A stretch of 64,000 nt of DNA from Natronorubrum daqingense (lineage in GTDB: Archaea; Halobacteriota; Halobacteria; Halobacteriales; Natrialbaceae): positions 3,333,438 to 3,397,437 of the forward strand of contig NZ_CP019327.1 in the NCBI RefSeq assembly GCF_001971705.1, written 5' to 3'. Positions 8,349 to 16,540 of this stretch are shown piece after piece. Within the stretch, counting starts at the first letter, position 1, and each line of letters begins with the position of its first letter. The translations under genes and the position numbers were made by a program. A model generated the notes under the pieces. It did not search any database. It saw only the letters and a program-made list of their open reading frames with translations, and was not told the DNA's origin.

Positions 8349-8864
8349 TTATTCTAGCTCGAGCGTCGCCGCACACGACGGACACTCGAAGTCGGCGCTA
8401 TCGTTCCTCGAGATCCGCATGTGGTTCGTCTCGCATTCGGGACACGAAACGTCTCTATCCCCAAACGCGGAAATACGCGAGATTCGGATATCCTCGGTGC
8501 CTCGAGGTGCGCCGAGCGCCAACGCGACGACGCGCTCGTCGCCGTCGTTGTGCCCGGACTGAAATTCGCCGGGTGCGAACCTGATCGTCTCGTTTTCGTG
8601 GACGGTGACCTCGGTCGGTGAGACGGTCTCGTCCGCGTCGGCTGGCAGCGTTTCGAACGTCGCGACGCCCTCGAGGACGACGAACACTTCCTCCTGATCG
8701 AAGTGGGCGTGGATCGAACCGCTGAATCGGTCGCCGGGCTCGAGAACGTAGCGCGTGATCGCGAGGTGGTCGGCTCCCAGCGCCTCGCCGAGAGCCCGCC
8801 GGTCGGTGTGAATCTTCTCATCGAGGGGATCAGATTCGACCTCGTCGATAGTGACGTGTTCCAT
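8349..8864 (-). CDS. Cupin domain protein with C-terminal zinc ribbon
   Basis: A 171-residue protein. Residues 25-125 form a single cupin barrel with conserved parts GDRFSGSIHAHFDQEEVFVV (metal-type His/His/Glu pattern) and a second motif near FAPGEFQSGHN. Residues 140-168 hold a two-CPxC zinc ribbon (CPEC and CPSC, 23 residues apart), an uncommon addition for a small cupin. Single cupins bind metal and act as isomerases, dioxygenases or sugar-binding proteins; the substrate is unknown. ATG 8864 is the first start that leaves no long unstructured leader. Confidence 0.85.
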   Translation of the reverse strand: MEHVTIDEVESDPLDEKIHTDRRALGEALGADHLAITRYVLEPGDRFSGSIHAHFDQEEVFVVLEGVATFETLPADADETVSPTEVTVHENETIRFAPGEFQSGHNDGDERVVALALGAPRGTEDIRISRISAFGDRDVSCPECETNHMRISRNDSADFECPSCAATLELE

Positions 8865-8962
8865 ACCTGTCGATTTAGCTGATCGATACAAAACCGTTTA
8901 CCGACGGAATCGGGCGTCTACCTCGCCGTCGGTAGCGCGCACTTCGCTACCGCACAACCGTT

Positions 8963-9355
8963 TTACGACTCCTCTGTATCCCGGCGCGCCGGCGGCGTCT
9001 TCGACATCACCTTCCCCCACTTGTCGCGGTTGTTCGCCACCTGCCGGTAGCCCCACTCTCGGACGTGCTCGTAGTCCTCGAAATTCCGCAGAAACTCGAG
9101 TCCGTTGCCGACGGGTCCGCCCTCGTCGTAGCGCCGGAGGGCTTCCTCGAGCGACTGCCCGCAGGAGTAGACGGTGTCCTCGGTCACGAGGTGGGAACAC
9201 TCCTCGTAGAACTCGGGCAGTCGCTCCTGCAGGTCGGGGTGGTCGGGCAGGTCGCTGAAGCCGACGAGTCGGATTTCCGTTCGGTCGCCGAAGAACTCAG
9301 CCCACCACGTACAGAAGCCGCAGTCGTCGTCGTAGACGAGGGTTGGCTCGGTCAT
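8963..9355 (-). CDS. DCC family thiol-disulfide oxidoreductase (DUF393)
   Basis: A 130-residue protein beginning TLVYDDDCGFCTWWAEFF, the diagnostic DxxCxxC-type signature of the DCC family, a thioredoxin-like fold with CGFC as the putative redox pair. The family is common in bacteria and haloarchaea; its partners are poorly known. It lies 98 bp from the cupin gene on the same strand, so the two may be cotranscribed, although nothing links them functionally. Confidence 0.88.
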   Translation of the reverse strand: MTEPTLVYDDDCGFCTWWAEFFGDRTEIRLVGFSDLPDHPDLQERLPEFYEECSHLVTEDTVYSCGQSLEEALRRYDEGGPVGNGLEFLRNFEDYEHVREWGYRQVANNRDKWGKVMSKTPPARRDTEES

Positions 9356-9776
9356 GCTCGGGTGTACGTCCTCGAGACAGTAACATCTATCTGGGAGTTG
9401 CGCGACTCGAGAGACCGCCGTCGAGTCCCGATATCACGCCTCGTGGCGCCGAATACACCGCGAAAGCCCCGAGGCCGCTCGAGTCTGCGACTCGAGACTC
9501 GCGCTCGCGGTGCTCGCGCGAATCGGCCTCGCCCCTTTCAGTCCCACCCTCGGTGGAGTGGGCCGCAGGCTGGTTTGGCGGTGGAGTGGGTAGCAGGCTG
9601 GTTTGGCGGTGGAGTGGGTAGCAGGCTGGTTTGGCGGTGGAGTGGGTAGCAGGCTGATTTGACGGTGGAGTGGACGGACTGTGAGTCCAGTAGTGGAGAG
9701 ACGGAGGGCTCTCGAGCGACCGGGGTTCGACGATCACTGCCAGAACATTATTGGCGCAGCTGATCAATCACCAGCC
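9356..9776. other. Intergenic region with tandem repeats, no gene seen
   Basis: This 421-bp gap holds no convincing gene. Its first part is GC-rich with repeated CTCGAG words; the second part contains the 28-bp tandem repeat annotated separately. The ATG of the next plus-strand gene (9777) follows an AT-richer stretch (CATTATTGGC, 9746-9755) about 25 bp upstream that may be its promoter. Confidence 0.6.
9552..9673. repeat. 28-bp head-to-tail tandem repeat, about 4.4 copies
   Basis: Four full 28-bp units (9552-9579, 9580-9607, 9608-9635, 9636-9663) and a 10-bp partial unit (9664-9673) follow one another without spacers. Units start GGTGGAGTGGG and end GGTTTGGC. Copies two and three are identical; the first differs by CC for TA in the middle and the fourth by two bases near its end. 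As 28 is not a multiple of three, it is unlikely to encode repeats. It marks the left edge of the nuclease-bearing accessory region. Confidence 0.92.
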
Positions 9777-11024
9777 ATGAGTCACGCGGCGCGTCCGCTG
9801 TCAGAACCGCAGGTGCTGGCCCACACCAAGCGGCGGCTCTTTTCGCCCGCCGAGGACGACGGAGACACCTACGTCGTCGCCGACACGCAGTTTTCACGGG
9901 AGGAGTGGCTCCCCGGCCAGCCGATCGCGGACGCGATTCGCGAGGAACTCGCGCCGTTCAACCACGTCCAGATCGGTGGGGGCTACCCCGATCTGGTGGG
10001 GGTCGGCCCCCTCGAGTCGGATCTGCTCGCCGTCGAACGACTGGGCGAGGAGCCGCCATTGATCGCCATCGAAGCGAAAGGCGAGACGAGCGGCGGCGTG
10101 GACACCCACCTCGGAATCGTCCAGGCCTACGACCGACTCCACGAGGCCAACGCGGCGTACTTCGCGGCCCCGAGCGCGGCGATCACGGAAACCGACCGAA
10201 CGCTCGCGAGCGAGTTGAACGTCGGCGTCCTCGGCGTCGATCCGACGGGCGAGGTGTCCGTCCTCGAGGTGCCGCGGGTGGTCGGCAATCGGTCCTCGAG
10301 CGAGGCGACGGCGCTTCGGTTTCAGGCCGGTGCGCAAGGTGTGGCCGACGCTTCCTTCGGGTTGAATCATCCGAAGAACTACCTCGGCTATCCGCTGGCC
10401 CACTACGCCGAGGGCGACACCGCGACGTTGCTCTCGGAGCACAAGGTCGTCAGCGCCGTCTCGGACGCCGAACGCGGCGCGGCGTTTCTGGGGTTGATCG
10501 AGACCGGCCCCCGAGGCGTCGAACTGACGTCGCTCGGCCACGAAGTCGTCCGCTTCGCCATCGGCCGCTGTGGCTCCGTCGAGGCCGCCCTCGCGGAGTT
10601 CGAGGAGTGGTACCGTTCGCGCAAACGCTTCGTCGACCTCGCGCCCGCGTGGGGTCAACTCGCTCGCCGGGTCGTCTTCGAGTACCCCGCGACGGAACTG
10701 CTCGTCACGGAACTCCAGACCATGCACGACGACTGGCAGCCCGACCCCTCGCTCGTCGACCTCCTCGAGCACCTGCACGCGGTTCACCCGACGTTCGCGG
10801 TCGAACTCTTCGTCCGCGGCGACGACGCGGTTCGACGACGGGTGTTGACCGAAAACGGCGACCTCCGACGCGAGGCGCTCGAGGACGGGGGAGTCTACCA
10901 CTCGCCGACCGTCTTCCAGCTAAAAGCAATGCTCTATCACGCCGGAATCCTGACCGAACGCGGAGCGGAGCCCCATCGTCTGGAGCCGCTCGAGGACGTG
11001 TGGGCGCTTCGGGAACCGGTGTGA
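9777..11024 (+). CDS. PD-(D/E)XK nuclease-like protein of unknown function
   Basis: A 415-residue soluble protein. The N-terminal domain has the order expected of a PD-(D/E)XK nuclease core: GGGYPDLVGVG with Asp72, then LIAIEAKGE with Glu99 and Lys101. The segment after it (VDTHLGIVQAYDRLHEANAAYFAAP) resembles the helix and strand that follow the catalytic Lys in restriction-type enzymes. The C-terminal two thirds are helical with possible winged-helix parts (TSLGHEVVRFAI) but no recognised domain. It lies between tandem repeats and a winged-helix gene pair, upstream of a convergent HNH nuclease, which suggests DNA-directed or defensive activity; this is inference. Confidence 0.78.
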   Translation: MSHAARPLSEPQVLAHTKRRLFSPAEDDGDTYVVADTQFSREEWLPGQPIADAIREELAPFNHVQIGGGYPDLVGVGPLESDLLAVERLGEEPPLIAIEAKGETSGGVDTHLGIVQAYDRLHEANAAYFAAPSAAITETDRTLASELNVGVLGVDPTGEVSVLEVPRVVGNRSSSEATALRFQAGAQGVADASFGLNHPKNYLGYPLAHYAEGDTATLLSEHKVVSAVSDAERGAAFLGLIETGPRGVELTSLGHEVVRFAIGRCGSVEAALAEFEEWYRSRKRFVDLAPAWGQLARRVVFEYPATELLVTELQTMHDDWQPDPSLVDLLEHLHAVHPTFAVELFVRGDDAVRRRVLTENGDLRREALEDGGVYHSPTVFQLKAMLYHAGILTERGAEPHRLEPLEDVWALREPV

Positions 11025-11123
11025 GCTACATCGGGTCTCGTGGGGAAACGGCTTTCCACACACAACTATTTTCTTGGGAAACACATATCGTTCTCGATGG
11101 CGAACGTTGGGTAGAGGGAAGCT

Positions 11124-11744
11124 ATGCCAGACGAGTCAGAGCTGACAGAGCCGTGGACAGGTGACGTCACTGAGGCAGCCGCCGAGGAGTGGAAAGCAGA
11201 GACGACGGCGTTCGACCGGATCACGACCGTTGTCGATACGACGACCGAACCAGCGTTTGCGAAAGTGATCGCTGAGCGAGCAGCCGTTGCCGAACCGACC
11301 GCTCGCCGCCATCTGAAGTCGCTGGCTGCGGTTGGCCGTGTCACAGCAGTCTCGGCTGACGGCGGCACGAAGTACAAGCGATCACCGAGCACCCTCGCGA
11401 TGCGTCGAATTTCGGGGCTACACTCGCACTACTCGAAAGACGGTCTCCAGGAGGCTATTTCGGATATCCGCGAGGAACTCACGACGCTTCGCAGCGAACA
11501 CGGTGTCAGCGATGCAGACGACCTCGCAACCGAACTGGAACTGGGCGACGATGCGTGGAGCGCCGTTTCCCAAATGCGTGACCTCGAGGAGAATCTCGAC
11601 ATCGCCAAAGCCGCGTTGAATCTCTACGATTTCGACCCCGATAGCAGTGGGCGGGGACAGACAGCTGCACTCGAGGACGGGGACGACACGGACCGTCCAC
11701 CTGCTGGTGCGCTCGCCGGATTCGACGACCACGGTGTTGCGTGA
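11124..11744 (+). CDS. Winged-helix DNA-binding protein (haloarchaeal DUF7342-type)
   Basis: A 206-residue protein. Residues 33-75 form an ArsR/MarR-like helix-turn-helix (FAKVIAERAAVAEPTARRHLKSL, shown as the helix pair around AEPTARRHLKSL). A helical, coiled-coil-prone middle (EAISDIREELTTLRSEHG) and a conserved end (NLDIAKAALNLYDFDP) follow. I recall this family as DUF7342, a haloarchaeal group that usually sits directly before a small gene like the one 9 bp downstream. ATG 11124 follows an AT-rich ATTTTCTTGGG stretch. Its role is probably transcriptional control of the pair, perhaps as the antitoxin-like partner; that part is inference. Confidence 0.8.
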   Translation: MPDESELTEPWTGDVTEAAAEEWKAETTAFDRITTVVDTTTEPAFAKVIAERAAVAEPTARRHLKSLAAVGRVTAVSADGGTKYKRSPSTLAMRRISGLHSHYSKDGLQEAISDIREELTTLRSEHGVSDADDLATELELGDDAWSAVSQMRDLEENLDIAKAALNLYDFDPDSSGRGQTAALEDGDDTDRPPAGALAGFDDHGVA

Positions 11745-11753
11745 GTCCGTTCG

Positions 11754-12209
11754 ATGATCGCTGACGACGATATCGACGGCGAACTCGGAACGCTCGATGT
11801 AACTGCGATGGACGCGATTCGATCCGCGATGGTGAACCTCGATGGGCTCATCGACGCCGCTGGATTCGAAAACCCAGCTAATCCGAAGGTGGTCCGCGTG
11901 TACATTTCAGACGGGATTGGTGATGCAGACTCCTGTCGATTCGACATCCGCTGGTATCGAAAAGGCTACTACAGCTTTCATCACAGTGATTCGGTCGAGC
12001 GTCACTTCCGCTGGGATTTTCACCCGAAACTTGGCGCACCAGATGCGCATTTCCATCCACCGCCTGATGCACCATCGCCCAATCCCGAACCGTCGTGTCT
12101 CGGTGCTGGGGAACCGCCGGTTATCGCTCGAGCCGTTCACAAACTCTGGCGGCGAGCCTACGATACCGGTGAAACAGCCGTATTGAACACTGCTGAGGGG
12201 AAATTGTAG
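11754..12209 (+). CDS. Partner protein of the winged-helix gene, HFHPPP motif
   Basis: A 151-residue protein starting 9 bp after the winged-helix gene. The conserved core is a beta-rich domain containing FDIRWYRKGYYSFHH, then WDFHPKLGAPDAHFHPPPD, with a run of His and aromatic residues suggestive of a metal or nucleic-acid site. I know this kind of protein only as the usual second gene after DUF7342-type regulators in haloarchaea, with toxin-like size and arrangement but no proven activity. It ends 2 bp from the convergent HNH nuclease stop. Confidence 0.72.
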   Translation: MIADDDIDGELGTLDVTAMDAIRSAMVNLDGLIDAAGFENPANPKVVRVYISDGIGDADSCRFDIRWYRKGYYSFHHSDSVERHFRWDFHPKLGAPDAHFHPPPDAPSPNPEPSCLGAGEPPVIARAVHKLWRRAYDTGETAVLNTAEGKL

Positions 12210-12211
12210 CC

Positions 12212-13699
12212 TCAGACCGACTCGAAGCCGTGTAATTCTCGGTGTGCAGCGAGAAACGTTGCGTGGGGCTGTTCGTCCTCGGCTGGTGGGACCGTAATCT
12301 GCGCTCCCTCGAGTCGCGAAAATTCCTCGTATCCTTCGAGTTCGGGCCGGTCGGCAACCAGAATTCGGTACGCATCGGAGACGGCGAGCCAGCCGGTATC
12401 GAACGCCCAGTGGTGCAATCGACAGAGGGCGAGTCCGTTTCGGATGAAATCGCGCCCGTTCTCCTGTTTCGGATAGATGTGTGCGGCTTCGATATCGACC
12501 GTGCCTGCCGGCGATTCCCGGCTCCGATCACAGATCGCACAGCGAAAGTCGTAGGCCGATTTCACCCGTTTTGCGAACGCACTCGAGCGAACTCGTCGCT
12601 GGACCTCGGTGTACTCGTCCTCTGCAGCGGTCAGTGCCGGTTCCGGCTCGCTGCCAGCGTTTGTCCCATCATTAGCGTCTGAATCGGTCTCCTCGCGCTC
12701 ACCTGCGGTAACTGACGCCGCGAGCGTTTCGAACTCCGTCGGATGCTCGAGGTCCAGTCGCTCCATCGTGAACTCGTAGACTCTCCGGTCGCGTTCGTCT
12801 GCACTGACGTAGCGCACGTCGGCGACCGAAACCAGTCCCTCGTATCGAAGGTCACTGCGATCAGCCGGTTGGTAGAAGAAATAGACGGGAACAGATGCAC
12901 CCTCGGCTTGCTCGAGGAGTGCCTTGTTTGCACCAGTCAGCGTTTGGTCGCCCTTCGAGGGTACACCCTCGCCGATGTACGTAAACCGCTCTCCGTCGAG
13001 TTCGTCGCTGTACGGCCCATCTTCCCGTGCTTTCACGATGATGTACGACAGCTCGCCGTGATCGTCGGTTCGCGGATTGATTCCCTTGATGTAGGACCCA
13101 AAGCTGGTGTCGAAGGCTTTCTCGAGGTCAGCCTGCGTATAATACGTTTGGCGCTGGAAATTCGGACTATCGGACGTGCGTCGGCGAGCCAGCGCTCGCC
13201 CGCTGTCTGTCAGCGAATTCAGCCCGTCCGATCGTTCCACGTAGCCGAGACTCTGGAGCCACCCACGGTGTTGGGCAGGGCCGGACGGGTCGTTCCAGTT
13301 CACTTCCGCGTGCGTGTTTGCGATGCTGTCGCCCAATTCGGCGTCCGTTTTTGGTCCATTCTGCAACGCCTCGAGGGCCGTCTCGAACCCGTAGACCGTT
13401 GCATCGAGCTGTTCGAACAACACGTTTGGATCCGTTTGCGAAACCCACGTAATTCCCGTCTCGGTCAGCCGTACGCGTTCCGGTTCGATCTCGAGTAGTT
13501 CGAGGGCCTCGAGAAACCGAAGTCGGTCACGGATACCGTCGGTACTCGTCGCTTTCGTGTTCGATTTCACCCACTCGACAAGTGCTGCTTCAGTCGGATC
13601 CGACGTCAGAATGTGCGTGCAACACTCCTCGAGGACGGTAGTGTAATTGCCGGCCCCTCCGAAAAACCGCACAGCGATCGATCGTTTTTCCGACGTCAT
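12212..13699 (-). CDS. SRA-like/HNH endonuclease, probable modification-dependent restriction enzyme
   Basis: A 495-residue protein. The C-terminal HNH nuclease (about residues 380-440) is complete: FRCAIC, DIEAAHIYP, NGLALCRLHHWAFD, with the two CxxC-type cysteine positions and the His pair. Before it, about residues 255-330 (YIGEGVPSKGDQTLTGANKA, then LPVYFFYQ-like VPVYFFYQP) resemble the SRA/YDG fold that flips 5-methylcytosine in McrA-like type IV enzymes. The N-terminal 200 residues contain winged-helix segments (LRFLEALELLEIE, LGYVERSDGLNSLTDSG). ATG 13699 is chosen because a TATA element (AATTTATAC on this strand, 13729-13737) lies about 34 bp upstream. No methylase neighbour is present, consistent with a type IV enzyme. 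Confidence 0.82.
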   Translation of the reverse strand: MTSEKRSIAVRFFGGAGNYTTVLEECCTHILTSDPTEAALVEWVKSNTKATSTDGIRDRLRFLEALELLEIEPERVRLTETGITWVSQTDPNVLFEQLDATVYGFETALEALQNGPKTDAELGDSIANTHAEVNWNDPSGPAQHRGWLQSLGYVERSDGLNSLTDSGRALARRRTSDSPNFQRQTYYTQADLEKAFDTSFGSYIKGINPRTDDHGELSYIIVKAREDGPYSDELDGERFTYIGEGVPSKGDQTLTGANKALLEQAEGASVPVYFFYQPADRSDLRYEGLVSVADVRYVSADERDRRVYEFTMERLDLEHPTEFETLAASVTAGEREETDSDANDGTNAGSEPEPALTAAEDEYTEVQRRVRSSAFAKRVKSAYDFRCAICDRSRESPAGTVDIEAAHIYPKQENGRDFIRNGLALCRLHHWAFDTGWLAVSDAYRILVADRPELEGYEEFSRLEGAQITVPPAEDEQPHATFLAAHRELHGFESV

Positions 13700-13728
13700 T
13701 TCATACGACTGGAAGTTACCCCCACGCT

Positions 13729-13737
13729 GTATAAATT
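13729..13737 (-). promoter_or_regulatory. TATA box of the SRA-like/HNH gene
   Basis: AATTTATAC on the minus strand, about 34 bp before ATG 13699, in otherwise GC-rich DNA. Position and sequence fit a haloarchaeal TATA element for a short-leader transcript and support the chosen start over the longer upstream reading frame. Confidence 0.55.
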
Positions 13738-13872
13738 GACTGGCCTTCACTGGAGACGTGCGCTTCGTCGGCAAACAGTTACAGGTGACGATAACGGAAC
13801 GAAACCACCGTTTACATGCCTGTAGTAGCACATGGGTGCTCAGTCACAACTCCGTCGACTCCGCGTGAAGAA

Positions 13873-14190
13873 TTACTCCGAAACCGTCGGTTCGCTTTCC
13901 GCATCCGCTGACGCTCCTGTCGCGCCGATCGTCACCGTCTCGAGTGAGATTTCGACGCCGTCGGCCGTCTGCTCGACGGCGACTGTTCGGCCGGCGTACT
14001 CGAACTCGAGCGTCGAGAAACCGCTACTTGACGTACAGAGCGAGTCGAGGACGTCGGGATCGATGACGTTGTAGAGTGGCTCGAGTTCGATCGGGTTCGT
14101 GCCCGTTGCCTGGCTAATGAGGTCGACGACGGCCATGCTCGGTCGTTGGTCGTCGCTCGCCGCTACCGTCGTCGACTGGTGTGCGTTCAT
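13873..14190 (-). CDS. HalOD1 output domain protein
   Basis: A 105-residue protein consisting almost only of the halobacterial output domain 1: MAVVDLISQATGTNPIELEPL, then VIDPDVLDSLC and LEFEYAGRTVAVE. HalOD1 domains occur alone or fused to response-regulator receivers in haloarchaea and are thought to pass on sensory signals, by an unknown mechanism. ATG 14190 gives the compact domain; a longer upstream frame looks non-coding. It is separated from both neighbours by more than 150 bp and is probably monocistronic. Confidence 0.85.
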   Translation of the reverse strand: MNAHQSTTVAASDDQRPSMAVVDLISQATGTNPIELEPLYNVIDPDVLDSLCTSSSGFSTLEFEYAGRTVAVEQTADGVEISLETVTIGATGASADAESEPTVSE

Positions 14191-14349
14191 AACTGATGCT
14201 GTAGAGACCGGGCGTAAAGAAAATGACCCAATTTTTCGCCATCGGTCGGACACGCAAAATCACAGGTTAGTTTCGTGGAATATTCTCCGATGGATGACGC
14301 GGGCGTTTGAGGGTGTAAGCCCCGTCAATTCATTCTATCGTGTCAGGCC

Positions 14350-15249
14350 TCACTCACGACGCGGCACGTCGTGGCGACCGAAGCCGTAGCGAAGGCGACT
14401 CGCCAACCGGCGGGAGAACCGCCCGTCGTCGGCTCTCGAGCCGAATCGCTCTGAGAGCGCGGTGTAGATGAGCGGCAGCGGGACCTCCTGTTCGAGGGCC
14501 TCCTGGACGGTCCACGTGCCGGTCGATCCCCCTTCGATACGGTCGGCGACGTCGCCCAGATCGGATCCTTCCTCGCGGAAGGCTTCCTCGCAGAGTTCGA
14601 GCAGCCACGAGCGGATCACCGCGCCGTTGTTCCAGACCGACGCGACGGACTCGAGGTCGAGGTCGTATCGACCCTCGTGGAGGAGTTCGAACCCTTCGCC
14701 GTAGGTTTGCATGAGGGCGTACTCGACGCCGTTGTGGATCATCTTCACGTAGTGGCCCGAGCCAGCGGGACCCATACGCTCGTGACCGTCGGGACCGGTC
14801 GCGACGGCGTCGAAGACGGGGACGAGTTCGTCGTACGCCCACTCGGGCCCGCCGACCATCAGTGAAAAACCGAGTTCCGCGCCTGCGGGGCCGCCGGAGG
14901 TGCCACAGTCGAGATACGCTGCGGAACAGGCCTCCGCGCGACGCACGGAGTCTTCGAAGTAGGAGTTGCCGCCGTCGACCACGACATCGTCCGCCTCGAG
15001 GTGCCCGTCGAGTTCCTCGAGCGTGGCGTCGACGGCGTCGCCCGCGGGGACCATGAGCCAGATGCGTTTCTCCGCGCCGAGTCGGTCGACGAGATCCGAG
15101 ATCGACTCTGCCGGTTCGGCACCGGCGTCCGCCGCCGTCGCGACGGCGTCCGGTTCGAGGTCGAAGGCGACGACGTCGTGGCCCGCCTCGAGCGTTCGGT
15201 CGACGACGATCTGGCCCATCCGTCCGAGTCCGATTACGCCCAGTTGCAT
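14350..15249 (-). CDS. gnd: 6-phosphogluconate dehydrogenase, decarboxylating (short archaeal/GndA-type)
   Basis: A 299-residue protein with the N-terminal Rossmann signature GVIGLGRMG (residues 4-12), a serine/glycine substrate segment CGTSGGPAGAE, and the catalytic-Lys helix GSGHYVKMIHNGVEYALMQ. The length fits the short class of the oxidative pentose-phosphate enzyme, which lacks the long C-terminal half. It oxidises 6-phosphogluconate to ribulose 5-phosphate with NAD(P)+ and is the route to pentoses in haloarchaea. ATG 15249 matches the family start; a GTG three codons upstream is possible. The last residues are basic (GRHDVPRRE). Confidence 0.93.
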   Translation of the reverse strand: MQLGVIGLGRMGQIVVDRTLEAGHDVVAFDLEPDAVATAADAGAEPAESISDLVDRLGAEKRIWLMVPAGDAVDATLEELDGHLEADDVVVDGGNSYFEDSVRRAEACSAAYLDCGTSGGPAGAELGFSLMVGGPEWAYDELVPVFDAVATGPDGHERMGPAGSGHYVKMIHNGVEYALMQTYGEGFELLHEGRYDLDLESVASVWNNGAVIRSWLLELCEEAFREEGSDLGDVADRIEGGSTGTWTVQEALEQEVPLPLIYTALSERFGSRADDGRFSRRLASRLRYGFGRHDVPRRE

Positions 15250-15401
15250 GCCCGTCACTCGACGTGGCCAGATGGTAGTGGTTGTGGTTTCGCTCGTCGG
15301 GGTGAATCAACGGCGCCCAGACGGAGAACAGCGCGTCGCTCGAGCGAAAATGAATATAAGAGACAGACCGCTCACACGGCTCGAGTACACGCCAGCGTTC
15401 C

Positions 15402-15845
15402 TTACTGCAGCGGTTCCTCGAGACGGGCCCAACCGAAGGCATCGAGGACGACGAATCGCCCGTCGTACTGGATGTAGACGCCGTTGTACTCCCCGTGTTT
15501 CCCGTCGTAGTACGGCAGCGATCCCCGAACCGCGTCGACGACCGACCACGCACCCTCGTGTTCGATCGTCACGTGTGCCCACTCTTCGTCTGCGTCGGCT
15601 CGAATCGCCCGTTCGACCACCCGTCGCGCACCGGGAATCTCCTCGAGTCGCTGTGAGGTACTCTCGACGACGGTGGCGCCACGGGGCACGTCCTCGCGGG
15701 CGACGATGCGCGCCCCGAGGTTGGCTTTCGACCGGGACGGGCAATCGGTCTGTTGGCCCGAATGCAACACGTAGCCGGCGACTGCAGCGGTTCCAACCGC
15801 GAGCACCGACAGCGCCAGTTCTTTGCCCCTAATCATCATGGACAT
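15402..15845 (-). CDS. Membrane-anchored hypothetical protein
   Basis: A 147-residue protein with one N-terminal hydrophobic segment (ALSVLAVGTAAVAGYVL, residues 10-26), acting as signal anchor or signal peptide. A soluble domain follows, with mixed alpha/beta content and a Trp/Tyr-rich end (GEYNGVYIQYDGRFVVLDAFGWA split over two strands). There are two cysteines at most and no lipobox. I do not recognise the family. Three nearby ATG codons (15845, 15839, 15836) are possible starts. Confidence 0.7.
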   Translation of the reverse strand: MSMMIRGKELALSVLAVGTAAVAGYVLHSGQQTDCPSRSKANLGARIVAREDVPRGATVVESTSQRLEEIPGARRVVERAIRADADEEWAHVTIEHEGAWSVVDAVRGSLPYYDGKHGEYNGVYIQYDGRFVVLDAFGWARLEEPLQ

Positions 15846-15976
15846 ACGTTACAGCAATCCACCAAGTATCTTTCGCACGGACACGTTCGCTTAAAACCCG
15901 GCCGGCGACGGGGTGCGTGCGTCACCACGCCGTCGAATTCACCGACCCGAACTCCCCTTCGAAGCAGTCAGTTCGG

Positions 15977-16441
15977 TTAGAAGTATCGCGTCACGCCCGT
16001 CGTGATCATGCCGCCGATAACGAGCAGTGCGATGGCGACGACCGCGGCCGCGCGATAGATCGAGAGCGCGTCGCCCGCAGGCTCTCGGAGTTTCTTGCCG
16101 TTGAGCCCGGATTCGAGTCGCTTCGCGCCGATTTCGACGAGCGCGGCCAACACGGCCCAGAGCGCGACCATCGCGAGTACGAGTTGCCCGTTCGTCGTGT
16201 TGAAGAGGCTCTCCGAAGTGTATCCCGTTCCGGCGAGGTGGCCCCCCGAGAGCAACAAGAGAAGCGCGCTGATCCGAGAGATGGTCGTGAGTTTGCTCGA
16301 AATGACTTCGAGGGGTTTCGTCGAGTTGAACGCGCCGTCTCGAGCCAGGGGCAAAATGACGAACGCGACGTAGAAGACGCTGCCGGCCCAGATCGCGGCG
16401 AAGACGAGATGTGTCGTCTGGGCGAGGAACGTATCAACCAT
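15977..16441 (-). CDS. CopD-like four-helix membrane protein
   Basis: A 154-residue protein with four predicted helices: HLVFAAIWAGSVFYVAFVIL, ISALLLLLSGGHLAG, LVLAMVALWAVLAALVEIG and AAAVVAIALLVIGGMITTG. The first helix carries the H-x6-W-x-G pattern seen in the CopD/DUF2269 group of small cytochrome-like or copper-related membrane proteins. The exact role is unknown. It is probably a monocistronic gene. Confidence 0.75.
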   Translation of the reverse strand: MVDTFLAQTTHLVFAAIWAGSVFYVAFVILPLARDGAFNSTKPLEVISSKLTTISRISALLLLLSGGHLAGTGYTSESLFNTTNGQLVLAMVALWAVLAALVEIGAKRLESGLNGKKLREPAGDALSIYRAAAVVAIALLVIGGMITTGVTRYF

Positions 16442-16540
16442 ACGGATGTGCTTGGTGAGCGGGAGTATCAGCGTTCCGACTCGCCGCCGTGTCTGTCAGA
16501 CCGATGGAAGGCGCGGTGACTACACGAGTCTGGGCGTCTC

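Noticed and set aside
9552..9673. CRISPR array
   Set aside because: The 28-bp units follow each other directly with no spacers, and no cas gene is nearby.
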